Assembly: GCA_964642545.1 (NCBI GenBank)
Contig: CAZXQU010000015.1
Location: 1-53,296 of the forward strand
Direction of reading: 5' to 3'
DNA from: QYOJ01 sp964642545
GTDB taxonomy: Bacteria > Bacteroidota > Bacteroidia > Bacteroidales > FEN-979
DNA: 53,296 bases
The notes below the pieces were generated by a model. It had not been told where the DNA came from. It ran no database searches and worked only from the letters and a program-made list of their open reading frames with translations. A program made the position numbers and the translations under genes. Of the stretch, positions 25,352-33,633 are shown piece after piece (within the stretch, counting starts at the first letter, position 1; every line of letters starts with the position of its first letter).

Positions 25352-27616
25352 ATGATTGCCATCCGCCAAAAAGGCAGGGTAAAGGTTCTCAGCAGTGCAT
25401 GGATTGTCCCGCTGGGAGCTTTGCTTATCCTGACGGTCATCTTCTCTCTACGACTCCTATCAGACCCCGACCTGGGGTTCCACCTTAATGCAGGCAGATG
25501 GATTATCAGTCACCTCTCTATTCCGCAAACGGATATCGCCACATTCACTGTTCCCAATCACGAATACATTGATTTACATTGGCTTTTTCAGGTCTTCATT
25601 TACATTGTCTATTTGCTTACAGGATATACTGGACTAAGCATCCTGGTATGCATCCTTGTTTGCTCACTCTTTTTCCTTCTTGCCAGGCGAATGCTGGGTG
25701 CATGCATCCCATACAGTTTGGTCACTCCTCTCCTGCTCCTTGCCCTGTTGATCATGGAACCCCGGTTTATTCTCCGCCCCGAGCTGTTCACCTATCTATT
25801 TATCACATTGAGTCTCATTATTCTGGACAGCTATTATTTCCAAAAGAAACGCAAATCCCTCTATCTCCTACCGCTTATCATGCTCGTTTGGTGCAATATG
25901 GAGGGATTGTTCATGCTTGGGTTTTCACTGATTGGCGCCTATTTCATCAGCATCTGGATCAGGGACAGAAAACCCGACCTTCGGTTGCTGGGATGGGGAA
26001 CAGCTACTGTATTGATTTGCCTGGTCAATCCTTATGGCATGAGAGGGCTCTTGTTCCCTTTTGAGCTGCTGACGAGATTTCAGGCAGGCAACATTTTCCA
26101 TGAACATATCAAGGAGTTTCAAACACTTTTCCAACTTGAAGGATGGACTGTCAAGGAGTATGCGGCACTCATCTATCTGGTTTTGTCGGCTGGAAGCATC
26201 CTCATCACTGTAAAACAGCGAAAACCTCATGAACTGGTTCTTTGGGTGGTTTATGCAATACTCTTCCTGCTTGCTATACGGAATATCCCACTGTTTGTTA
26301 TTGTAACACTTCCCATAACCGGGCTATCAGTTCGGGAGATCATCGGAAAGTTGTCCCGGAATATCCCTTCAAAGAAGAGGCTCAGACTTGGGTTTTTATT
26401 TTCCATGAGCCTGTTACTGGGTATGATGATTCTAATTCCTCGCCTCATTACGAATGTATATTATGCAAACAACCTCTCTTACAACAAGACAGGAATAGGT
26501 CTCGACCAATTGCAACTTCCTGAAGGAGCATCAGACTTTCTCCGGGAGAATCATCTGGAAGGCAGGATTATCAATAGCCTCAGTTATGGTGGGTGGCTCT
26601 CCTGGAGACTCTCCCAGCCAATCTTTATTGATGCCAGACTGGAAGTTATCGGGGAAGAGCTTTATTTAGAGGTGGCAGAAAGCTGGCAAGGCGGTTTGAG
26701 TTCCTTGATAAAGAAATATGATCCCGATTTGTTGATTTATGATTATGTACGCTATTTTTCATGGACGCCACAGCTCTTTGTCATTCCAGGATGGCATCCG
26801 GTTTACCTGGATGGGCAGAGCGCAGTTTTTGCCCGGGAAGGTTATGCTGACAAAGAGGGTTATCAGCCTGTTGCAGAACCCATATTTAGTCCATCAGAGA
26901 AATTGGCGATCCTTAATCAGCCATGCCCTTCAAAGATCATCATCTGGCTGCAAGGATTTTACAAGAAATATCCATCTAGCCCTTCCAGAAGTCAGAATAT
27001 GGCTTCCTTTTTGCTTCAGATGAAAAACTACCCGGCTGCAGAGCATTACTTTCTTCAAACATTGAAAGAGAGTGGCGGGTCTGCTGAATCCTGTTATTAT
27101 GCCCTCGCCGATATTTACATGGAATTGGGTGATCTGAAATTGGCTGGCATCTGCTACAAACGGATCCTGGAAGTTGATCCAACCAACACAACTGTGCAGC
27201 AAGCCCTGGCAATCGCTTCAAAAAAACCTGTCAAGAATCTGAAAGAATTAGCGAATTGCTTTGCCGATGCTGATGCCACAAAGCATTATAACAATGGGAA
27301 CATCAAGTATAAAGCAGGGGATATCAAGGGAGCGTTGGAAGAATATTCCATTGCTATCAGGCTCAATCCCGCCCACTCGAAAGCCTATTTAAACCGGGCC
27401 TATATCGAGGCCGTGGAATTGCAGAAATTCGAAATCGCGGTATGTGATTTTGACACCGCGATTACACTCGACCCTGAGTATGCCGATGCTTACCTTGGGC
27501 GTGGCAGTAGTCGCTACAACCTTCGGGATGTAGATGGTGCGCTGGCAGATTGGAAAAGGGCAGAATCGCTGGGGAATAAGCAAGCGCATGAGTTAATTCA
27601 AAAGCATCAACGATAG
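25352..27616 (+). CDS. GT-C-like integral membrane protein fused to C-terminal TPRs
   Basis: A 754-residue protein from ATG 25352; a TTG one codon earlier is ignored. About ten membrane helices fill residues 15-380. An early loop reads DPDLGFHLNAGRW (about 38-50) and then IDLHWLFQV (about 73-81), the pattern of GT-C polyprenol-phosphate-sugar glycosyltransferase-like proteins, where an acidic residue of the first loop is catalytic. After a periplasmic stretch (380-530) come at least four TPRs (about 555-745, for example GNIKYKAGDIKGALEEYS). It may glycosylate an envelope substrate, with the TPRs binding partners, but activity is not proven. It overlaps the convergent SBP gene by 10 bases. Confidence 0.78.
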   Translation: MIAIRQKGRVKVLSSAWIVPLGALLILTVIFSLRLLSDPDLGFHLNAGRWIISHLSIPQTDIATFTVPNHEYIDLHWLFQVFIYIVYLLTGYTGLSILVCILVCSLFFLLARRMLGACIPYSLVTPLLLLALLIMEPRFILRPELFTYLFITLSLIILDSYYFQKKRKSLYLLPLIMLVWCNMEGLFMLGFSLIGAYFISIWIRDRKPDLRLLGWGTATVLICLVNPYGMRGLLFPFELLTRFQAGNIFHEHIKEFQTLFQLEGWTVKEYAALIYLVLSAGSILITVKQRKPHELVLWVVYAILFLLAIRNIPLFVIVTLPITGLSVREIIGKLSRNIPSKKRLRLGFLFSMSLLLGMMILIPRLITNVYYANNLSYNKTGIGLDQLQLPEGASDFLRENHLEGRIINSLSYGGWLSWRLSQPIFIDARLEVIGEELYLEVAESWQGGLSSLIKKYDPDLLIYDYVRYFSWTPQLFVIPGWHPVYLDGQSAVFAREGYADKEGYQPVAEPIFSPSEKLAILNQPCPSKIIIWLQGFYKKYPSSPSRSQNMASFLLQMKNYPAAEHYFLQTLKESGGSAESCYYALADIYMELGDLKLAGICYKRILEVDPTNTTVQQALAIASKKPVKNLKELANCFADADATKHYNNGNIKYKAGDIKGALEEYSIAIRLNPAHSKAYLNRAYIEAVELQKFEIAVCDFDTAITLDPEYADAYLGRGSSRYNLRDVDGALADWKRAESLGNKQAHELIQKHQR

Positions 27617-29256
27617 TTTCTTTCTTTGTAGACACGTTTCAGGGTAAGCAGATTCATCGGGTTTCCTCCCAATCCATAAACATTGTTCCATACGAACCTC
27701 AAAACCTGATCGTAATAAAGAACGATCACAGGCGCATCCTCCATCATCACCTGCTCCATCTTCCGGTATGTTTCAAACCGTGATGAAGCCTCCTGTATGG
27801 CCATCGACATTTCGAAAAGTTTATCATACTCTGCATTGAAGTAATGGGTATAATTTGGTCCGCGGGGCGAAAAGTTCGGCGAATAAAAGAGAGAGAGGTA
27901 ATTCTCGGCATCCGGATAATCAGCAATCCATGACGCTCTGAAGAACGGTAGTTTTGCCATGGCTTTCATCTCCCGCATGGCAGCTGGCGGACTCACTTCG
28001 ATCTCCAATTCAATTCCGATCTCAGCTACCTGGTGTTGGATATACTTGCAGATATCCATGTAATCAGAGGTTGAAACAAGTGTAATGGGGGGCATCTCGG
28101 CGAAACTTGAATACCCGGCTTTACTGATTAACTGACGTGCAAGCCCGGGATTGTAATCAAAATATATCCGTGAAGAATCAAACCCTGGCATTCCCGGGGG
28201 TATCATCCCGAAAATACCCGGTGTCCCAATGTTATTTCGCAAGTAAAGTATCATCTTCCGCCTGTCGAATGCATAATTGATAGCCTGACGGATCAACCGG
28301 CTTTTCAAAGGAGTCTCCCTTACCCTCTGCAAACTTGTATCAACCAAAATACCCAGGTATTCAGTGTTGAGATAGGGTTGAGAAATCATCCTGAACCTAT
28401 TGCTATACTTCGAATTCAGCTGGCCATCGCGGGTCAGCACTTCATCTTTATAGCTTGGGTCTATCCCCGACATGAAATCCAGTTTCCCCTGTACAAACTG
28501 AAGAAATGCAGCCTGTTTATCTGCCAGAAAGGTAATCGACACGGCATCCAGAAAGGGAAGTTGTTTGCCATCTTCCCACTCGAAATAGTCGGGATTCCGT
28601 GTCAATACCAGTTTAACACCCTCTTTCCAAAAACCAAGCCGAAATGGGCCAGTACCAACCGGGTGTTCCCTGAAACCGGTTCCGTAAAAACTTATTGCCT
28701 CATAGGGAATGACAGAACAATAAGGCATTGTGAGAAGACCGGGAAAAGGAGGAAAAGGGTCAGCCAACCGGATAATGAGCGTGGAATCATTGGGTGCAAG
28801 AAAGGGTTGCTCACTGGAAGTATAATTGAAAACCCAGGCTCCTGCTGAGGCTGTAGCAGGGTCTTTGATCCTACTGAAACTGTAGACAAAATCGTGTGCT
28901 GTTACCCATCTCCCCTCCCCATCCGGGAAACAAGGATTATCGTGAAACTTTACGTCTTTTCTGAGGAAAAAACGATAAGTCATCCCATCATCAGAGAGAT
29001 CCCATGATTGTGCTATACATGGAAGAAGATCCAACTGATCATTCAACTGAAGAAGTCCATCAAATAACTGATGGGCACCCCATATCGTGGCCTGATCGCG
29101 GGCAAAGGCCGGGTCGAGCGAAGATATATTCGCTGCTTCATTGTACCGGAAAACAGTATTCTCATCAGCCGGATCAATTTGCCTGGAGCAGGATAAAAAG
29201 AAGCCCGGAATCAGGAATAAGGAAGAAAGAATGAGGAGTAGTAGTAAATTTTTCAT
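27607..29256 (-). CDS. Family 5 extracellular solute-binding lipoprotein (oligopeptide type)
   Basis: A 549-residue lipoprotein, lipobox ending at Cys23 (GFFLSC). The body follows the SBP_bac_5 pattern: FRYNEAANISSLDPAFARD near the start, LRKDVKFHDN, a YSFSRIKDP loop, HPVGTGPFRL, and a C-terminal ESSPP-like ... YYDQVLRFVWNNVYGL. It should bind peptides or similar ligands for an ABC importer, yet no permease or ATPase gene is in the window. It overlaps pabA by 4 bases, so the two are translationally coupled. Confidence 0.9.
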   Translation of the reverse strand: MKNLLLLLILSSLFLIPGFFLSCSRQIDPADENTVFRYNEAANISSLDPAFARDQATIWGAHQLFDGLLQLNDQLDLLPCIAQSWDLSDDGMTYRFFLRKDVKFHDNPCFPDGEGRWVTAHDFVYSFSRIKDPATASAGAWVFNYTSSEQPFLAPNDSTLIIRLADPFPPFPGLLTMPYCSVIPYEAISFYGTGFREHPVGTGPFRLGFWKEGVKLVLTRNPDYFEWEDGKQLPFLDAVSITFLADKQAAFLQFVQGKLDFMSGIDPSYKDEVLTRDGQLNSKYSNRFRMISQPYLNTEYLGILVDTSLQRVRETPLKSRLIRQAINYAFDRRKMILYLRNNIGTPGIFGMIPPGMPGFDSSRIYFDYNPGLARQLISKAGYSSFAEMPPITLVSTSDYMDICKYIQHQVAEIGIELEIEVSPPAAMREMKAMAKLPFFRASWIADYPDAENYLSLFYSPNFSPRGPNYTHYFNAEYDKLFEMSMAIQEASSRFETYRKMEQVMMEDAPVIVLYYDQVLRFVWNNVYGLGGNPMNLLTLKRVYKERNYR

Positions 29257-29837
29257 TCGCTTGTTATCCAGTTCTTTATCATGATTCTCCCTGTTGAAGT
29301 CATAAAGGATTCGGGATGAAACTGAACACCCCTAACCCTGAATACTTTATGCCTGATGGCAAGAATCGCCCCATCACTCCCAACGGCAGTGACCTCAATA
29401 CAATCGGGAATGGTGGCAGGATCAACTGTCCAGGAGTGGTAAAGTCCAACTCTGCTTCCCTCAACGACCCCTGCAAAAAGGCGCGGATCGTGAGTCCCGA
29501 ATTGCAATGATGTAGTGACCCCATGTTTCACCTCTTGCATGTTAACCAGTGTTCCACCATACTCCATTGCGATTGCCTGGTGTCCCAAACAGATCCCCAG
29601 AATATCCTTTGATGAGCCAAAGTTCCGAATCACTTCGCACATCCGAGGATAATCGGTTGGGAGTCCCGGTCCCGGAGAGATCAAGACTTTATCTGCGCCG
29701 TAAACAATTCCGGGAACCAGGCTATCCTCCCCCACTACTTCGCAGGATTGTCCTCCACTCTCTTCTACCAACTGCAGTAGGTTGAAAGTGAATGAGTCGT
29801 TGTTGTCGATGATCAGAATCCGGGTATTGGAAGCCAT
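29253..29837 (-). CDS. pabA: Aminodeoxychorismate/anthranilate synthase glutamine amidotransferase subunit
   Basis: A 194-residue class-I glutamine amidotransferase that supplies ammonia to chorismate-using enzymes. It starts MASNTRILIIDNNDSF at 29837; a longer frame would run into the divergent pabB. Oxyanion motif SPGPGLP (54-60), nucleophile Cys83 (GICLGHQAIA), and His/Glu in GVQFHPESF complete the triad. TrpG and PabA are alike in sequence; the adjacent pabB and pabC favour folate synthesis, though it may serve both. Confidence 0.9.
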   Translation of the reverse strand: MASNTRILIIDNNDSFTFNLLQLVEESGGQSCEVVGEDSLVPGIVYGADKVLISPGPGLPTDYPRMCEVIRNFGSSKDILGICLGHQAIAMEYGGTLVNMQEVKHGVTTSLQFGTHDPRLFAGVVEGSRVGLYHSWTVDPATIPDCIEVTAVGSDGAILAIRHKVFRVRGVQFHPESFMTSTGRIMIKNWITSE

Positions 29838-29860
29838 CTGAAATTTAGGTATCATTGCAT

Positions 29861-29868
29861 CAAAATTA
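29861..29868 (-). promoter_or_regulatory. Candidate -7 element for pabA
   Basis: Minus-strand TAATTTTG. A transcript would start near 29856, about 20 bases before the chosen ATG at 29837, which supports that start. Confidence 0.4.
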
Positions 29869-29883
29869 AGAATATTCCTACAT

Positions 29884-30852
29884 ATGATACATGCTGGTTT
29901 CAGGCGGATGAATGAACTTGGGTCACGATCACAACCATTTCTCTTCATCATCGACTTTGACCTGATGAAGCTACTTGTGTATACGCCTGAGGAGGCACAA
30001 ACTTCAGGTATTCTCTACCAAATTCACGACAGGAAGAACTTTCCCTCACCTACTACCCCACAAATCCCTTTTACATTCAACAAAACACCCATATCCCCGG
30101 AGGTTTACAGAAAATCATTCGACCTGGTTATGGGCCATCTGCTGGCAGGGAACTCCTACCTGATTAATCTGACATGCGCTACGAAGATTGAAACGGAATT
30201 GTCACTCCATGCAATCTTTTTCCGCAGTCAGGCACGATATAAGCTACTAATGCCCAATGAATTTGTCGTATTCTCTCCTGAGATTTTCATTCGGATCAAT
30301 GAGGGGGTAATCTCTTCCCATCCAATGAAAGGGACCATTGATGCCCACTTGCCAAATGCAGAATCGATCCTCCTTGGTAACCCGAAAGAGTTGGCCGAAC
30401 ATCATACTATTGTGGATCTTATCAGAAATGACCTAAACCTTGTTGCCAAAAAGGTTCGCGTTGAAAAGTTCAGATATATCGAGGAAATTAATACCAACTT
30501 CAAGAAACTGCTGCAGGTAAGCTCCAGGATCACCGGAATCCTGCCATCTGATTATACCAGTCATATCGGAGATATCCTATTCAGGATGCTGCCGGCCGGA
30601 TCGGTTACAGGAGCACCTAAAAAGAGAACTGTTGAGATCATCCGGGAAGCAGAAATTTACCAGCGTGGATATTATAGTGGTGTGATGGGCTATTTTGACG
30701 GCTCGGCACTGGATTCGGGGGTCATGATACGGTTCATCGAAGAGAGTGACGAGGGGAAATTGTTCAAGAGCGGTGGTGGGATTACTTCCAAGAGTATCGT
30801 TGACGAAGAGTATATGGAGATGATTGATAAAGTGTATGTGCCTTTTACTTGA
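29884..30852 (+). CDS. pabB: Aminodeoxychorismate synthase component I
   Basis: A 322-residue chorismate-binding enzyme that makes 4-amino-4-deoxychorismate with PabA. It has the C-terminal catalytic domain with Lys149 in SHPMKGTID (the PabB-type lysine), VDLIRNDL (177-184), and PAGSVTGAPKKRT with RGYYSGVMGY. It is shorter than E. coli PabB because the N-terminal region is reduced, as is common in this phylum. The start may be ATG 29884 or the Met eight codons later. It overlaps pabC by 17 bases. Confidence 0.92.
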   Translation: MIHAGFRRMNELGSRSQPFLFIIDFDLMKLLVYTPEEAQTSGILYQIHDRKNFPSPTTPQIPFTFNKTPISPEVYRKSFDLVMGHLLAGNSYLINLTCATKIETELSLHAIFFRSQARYKLLMPNEFVVFSPEIFIRINEGVISSHPMKGTIDAHLPNAESILLGNPKELAEHHTIVDLIRNDLNLVAKKVRVEKFRYIEEINTNFKKLLQVSSRITGILPSDYTSHIGDILFRMLPAGSVTGAPKKRTVEIIREAEIYQRGYYSGVMGYFDGSALDSGVMIRFIEESDEGKLFKSGGGITSKSIVDEEYMEMIDKVYVPFT

Positions 30853-31429
30853 AACGATCAGGGTGAAAGATGGCAGATACTGCCATTTAGCCTATCATCA
30901 GGAACGGATGGATCGTAGCATGGACGCTCATTTTCCTGGATTTAAACCACTGAATATCAGTGTCATCAAAATTCCGGACAATTGCAGTCCAGGCATTTTC
31001 AAATGTAGGCTACTCTATGATACGAAAATCAGAAATATAGAATTCCTACCTTACTCCATTAAACCAATACGATCGATTCGCCTGGTGAATGCTGATAATC
31101 TGGAATATCCATACAAATATGCTGATAGATCAGGATTTGAACAATTACAAAAGGAGAATCCCGATGTCGATGAAATTATCCTGATAAAAAATGGGAATAT
31201 CACAGATACCTCATATAGCAACCTTGCTTTTCTATCAGGCCATAAATGGTTTACACCGTCTGAACCACTATTAAACGGAACCTGTCGTCGGCGACTGATC
31301 CATCATGGGGTCTTAACACCCATTCGAATCTCATCGAACGATCTTACAAAGTTTAGTCATGTCTCTTTGATCAATGCAATGTTAGACCTGTCAGATATTT
31401 TGCTTCCTGTTGAAGCCATTGAAATCTAG
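30836..31429 (+). CDS. pabC: Aminotransferase class IV, 4-amino-4-deoxychorismate lyase-like
   Basis: A 197-residue fold-type IV PLP protein taken from ATG 30836 (MCLLLETIRVKDG). It is short for the family (usually about 270) but has the key parts: PLP Lys94 in YPYKYADRSGF, the DEIILIKNGNITDTSYSN loop, and LLNGTCRRRLI. It should release p-aminobenzoate from aminodeoxychorismate for folate. The earlier in-frame ATG at 30824 lies deeper in pabB. The pabB-pabC overlap and adjacency to pabA support the role. Confidence 0.85.
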   Translation: MCLLLETIRVKDGRYCHLAYHQERMDRSMDAHFPGFKPLNISVIKIPDNCSPGIFKCRLLYDTKIRNIEFLPYSIKPIRSIRLVNADNLEYPYKYADRSGFEQLQKENPDVDEIILIKNGNITDTSYSNLAFLSGHKWFTPSEPLLNGTCRRRLIHHGVLTPIRISSNDLTKFSHVSLINAMLDLSDILLPVEAIEI

Positions 31430-31468
31430 ATAATTGTTTCAATTATTGTGATTTAGCATAAATAACAG

Positions 31469-31476
31469 TATTTTTG
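31469..31476 (+). promoter_or_regulatory. Promoter of the histidine kinase gene
   Basis: TATTTTTG with a TTG at 31446-31448, separated by 20 bases, an excellent fit to the Bacteroidota -33/-7 pair. A possible TTG start of the kinase frame lies within this element, so translation must begin downstream at ATG 31498, which is preceded by AGGAGAG. Confidence 0.6.
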
Positions 31477-31497
31477 AAAGATCGATCAGGAGAGAGC

Positions 31498-33564
31498 ATG
31501 GTAGAAAAATTGACAGATCCCACGAACACTGAAGGGTTGTTACTCAAACACATAAGCGATTTTGCACTTCGCTTGGAGAATGCTACCGAGGAACATGAGA
31601 TATTTCAGGATATTGCTGATAAGATCAAAGAACAGTACCCGGGAACTTATATTATTATCACTGTGATCAACCCGCACATGAACTCCTATAAGGTTCATGT
31701 ACTGAAAGGGGTTGAGAAGTTCCGTGGAGCGATTGAAAAACTTCTTGGAAAGAATATTCTTTCCATGGAATTTCCACTTAGAGAGATATCTGAAGATAAT
31801 TTCCGCCTGAACAGTAATGGGCAATTGAACCACATTGATGGAGGCATTTACACCCTTGCTCTTAAACAAATTCCTAAACCCATCTCCCATGGAATCGCAA
31901 AAATCCTTGGCATTGATGATGTTTACACCATGGGGCTGGCTTTAGATAATTCCAATTTTGGGAATGTGACTATTTTTTGTAAAAAAGGTGTTAACTTCTC
32001 TCCTTCTGACATTCGGTTTATTGAAACCCTGACGATTATTGCAACCATCGCCTTGCAAAAACTCAGGGCGGTTCAGCAGGTTCATTACGATGCTGACAAA
32101 ATCAACCAAATTCTTCAGGTCGTCCCTGTAGGGATTGGATCATTGGCAGACCGGATTTTTCTGGATGTAAACCATCGTGTAAGTGAAATCACAGGATATT
32201 CCAAAGAGGAACTCATAAGCCACAGTGCACGAATGCTTTACGCTGATGATGCTGAGTTTAATCGTGTAGGGGAAATTAAATACAAGCAACTTGCCGAAAC
32301 TGGGATCGGTGAGATTGAGACCATATGGATCTGCAAAGATGGGTCGGCTAAACATATTCTCCTCAGGTCATCAGCCATAAATCAGAGCGATTTCTCTGAA
32401 GGTCTGTTGTTTACAGCTCTTGATATCACCCCAAGGATAGAGGCGAAAATAGCATTACTCGAAAGTGAAGACCGTTACCGAACACTGGTTGAAAGCTCTC
32501 CTGTTGCCATCATGATTCACAGGAACGGAATCATAGAGTTTATCAACCAAACCGGGATGAAAATATATGAAGCTACTTCCCCTGACCAGTTAATCGGGAC
32601 AAATGCCCTGGAGATGCTTCATCCAGAAGAGAGGGAAGGCGCTTTGTCCCGAATTTCCAAGATGTACCAGACCGGGAAGCCAGCTCCTGTTACAGAAGAG
32701 AGATTCATTACACTGAAAGGGACTGAGATTATCCTGCAAGTTGCAGCCAGTATAATCCAGTATCAGGGCACCCCGGCATCTCTGGTCTTTGGGCTAAATA
32801 TAACTGATCTGAAAAGAGCTGAAAATGAGATTATTCGTTTCAGTAAAGAGTTGGAAGAGATCAACAACGCCAAGGATAAATTTTTCTCAATCATTGCACA
32901 TGACCTGAAAAGCCCGTTCAACTCTATACTTGGATTTGCTGACATCCTCCATACCGAATATGATGAGTACAGTGACGATGAACGCAAACACTTCATAAAG
33001 AACATCGTCTCCTCTGCCCAAAACACCTACCGGCTCCTCGAAAATCTTCTGGAGTGGTCAAGAGCCCAAACAAACCGTATTGACTTCAAACCCGAGGTGC
33101 TGGAACTTAGCTCGGTAATAAACGAGAGTATCATGCTTGTACGTGGACAGGCAGAAGCCAAAGATATCCATCTATTTTCGGCCGTGGAGTTCAATACACG
33201 GGTTGTCGCCGATGAAAACATGGTAAAGACAATCACCCGCAATCTGCTCTCCAATGCTATCAAATTTTCACGCAGAAGAGGTAATGTCCGGGTAATGGAA
33301 AAACATTTCAGCCATCCGGAAAGCCAGAGGAAGATGATCGAAATTACTGTGAAAGATGATGGGGTTGGGATGTCTAAGGCTGTTCTTGAACAACTCTTCA
33401 AAATCGATCAGATGATCAGAACTCCGGGAACAGATAACGAAAAAGGGACCGGACTTGGATTGATTCTTAGCCTGGAATTGGTCACCAGAAACGGAGGAAA
33501 AATTTGGGCAGAGAGCGAACAGGGAAAAGGATCCACTATTCATTTTACCCTTCCGGGAGTCTGA
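31498..33564 (+). CDS. PAS-domain sensor histidine kinase (orphan)
   Basis: A 688-residue soluble sensor kinase, no membrane helix. Parts in order: GAF-like sensor (about 15-190), PAS-1 (about 200-320), PAS-2 (about 325-440), then the HisKA domain with phosphoacceptor His468 (SIIAHDLKSPFN) and the HATPase_c domain with N box NLLSNAIKFS, G1 VKDDGVGMS and G2 GTGLGLILS. It should autophosphorylate in response to a cytoplasmic cue and pass phosphate to a response regulator, but none is adjacent. It is transcribed from its own promoter and followed by a secreted peptidase. Confidence 0.93.
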   Translation: MVEKLTDPTNTEGLLLKHISDFALRLENATEEHEIFQDIADKIKEQYPGTYIIITVINPHMNSYKVHVLKGVEKFRGAIEKLLGKNILSMEFPLREISEDNFRLNSNGQLNHIDGGIYTLALKQIPKPISHGIAKILGIDDVYTMGLALDNSNFGNVTIFCKKGVNFSPSDIRFIETLTIIATIALQKLRAVQQVHYDADKINQILQVVPVGIGSLADRIFLDVNHRVSEITGYSKEELISHSARMLYADDAEFNRVGEIKYKQLAETGIGEIETIWICKDGSAKHILLRSSAINQSDFSEGLLFTALDITPRIEAKIALLESEDRYRTLVESSPVAIMIHRNGIIEFINQTGMKIYEATSPDQLIGTNALEMLHPEEREGALSRISKMYQTGKPAPVTEERFITLKGTEIILQVAASIIQYQGTPASLVFGLNITDLKRAENEIIRFSKELEEINNAKDKFFSIIAHDLKSPFNSILGFADILHTEYDEYSDDERKHFIKNIVSSAQNTYRLLENLLEWSRAQTNRIDFKPEVLELSSVINESIMLVRGQAEAKDIHLFSAVEFNTRVVADENMVKTITRNLLSNAIKFSRRRGNVRVMEKHFSHPESQRKMIEITVKDDGVGMSKAVLEQLFKIDQMIRTPGTDNEKGTGLGLILSLELVTRNGGKIWAESEQGKGSTIHFTLPGV

Positions 33565-33593
33565 TCCTCTGCATTCTCTATCTCCATTTTTCG

Positions 33594-33601
33594 TATCTTT
33601 G
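33594..33601 (+). promoter_or_regulatory. Promoter of the first M1 peptidase gene
   Basis: TATCTTTGCA, a near-perfect Bacteroidota -7 element, 33 bases before ATG 33634. The -33 region has only CTG rather than TTG. Confidence 0.55.
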
Positions 33602-33633
33602 CATTCACAAACCTTTCAAACAACTTTTGCATT

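Noticed and set aside
31474..31497. TTG start of the histidine kinase eight codons earlier
   Set aside because: The TTG lies within the -7 promoter element at 31469-31476; ATG 31498 is the better start.
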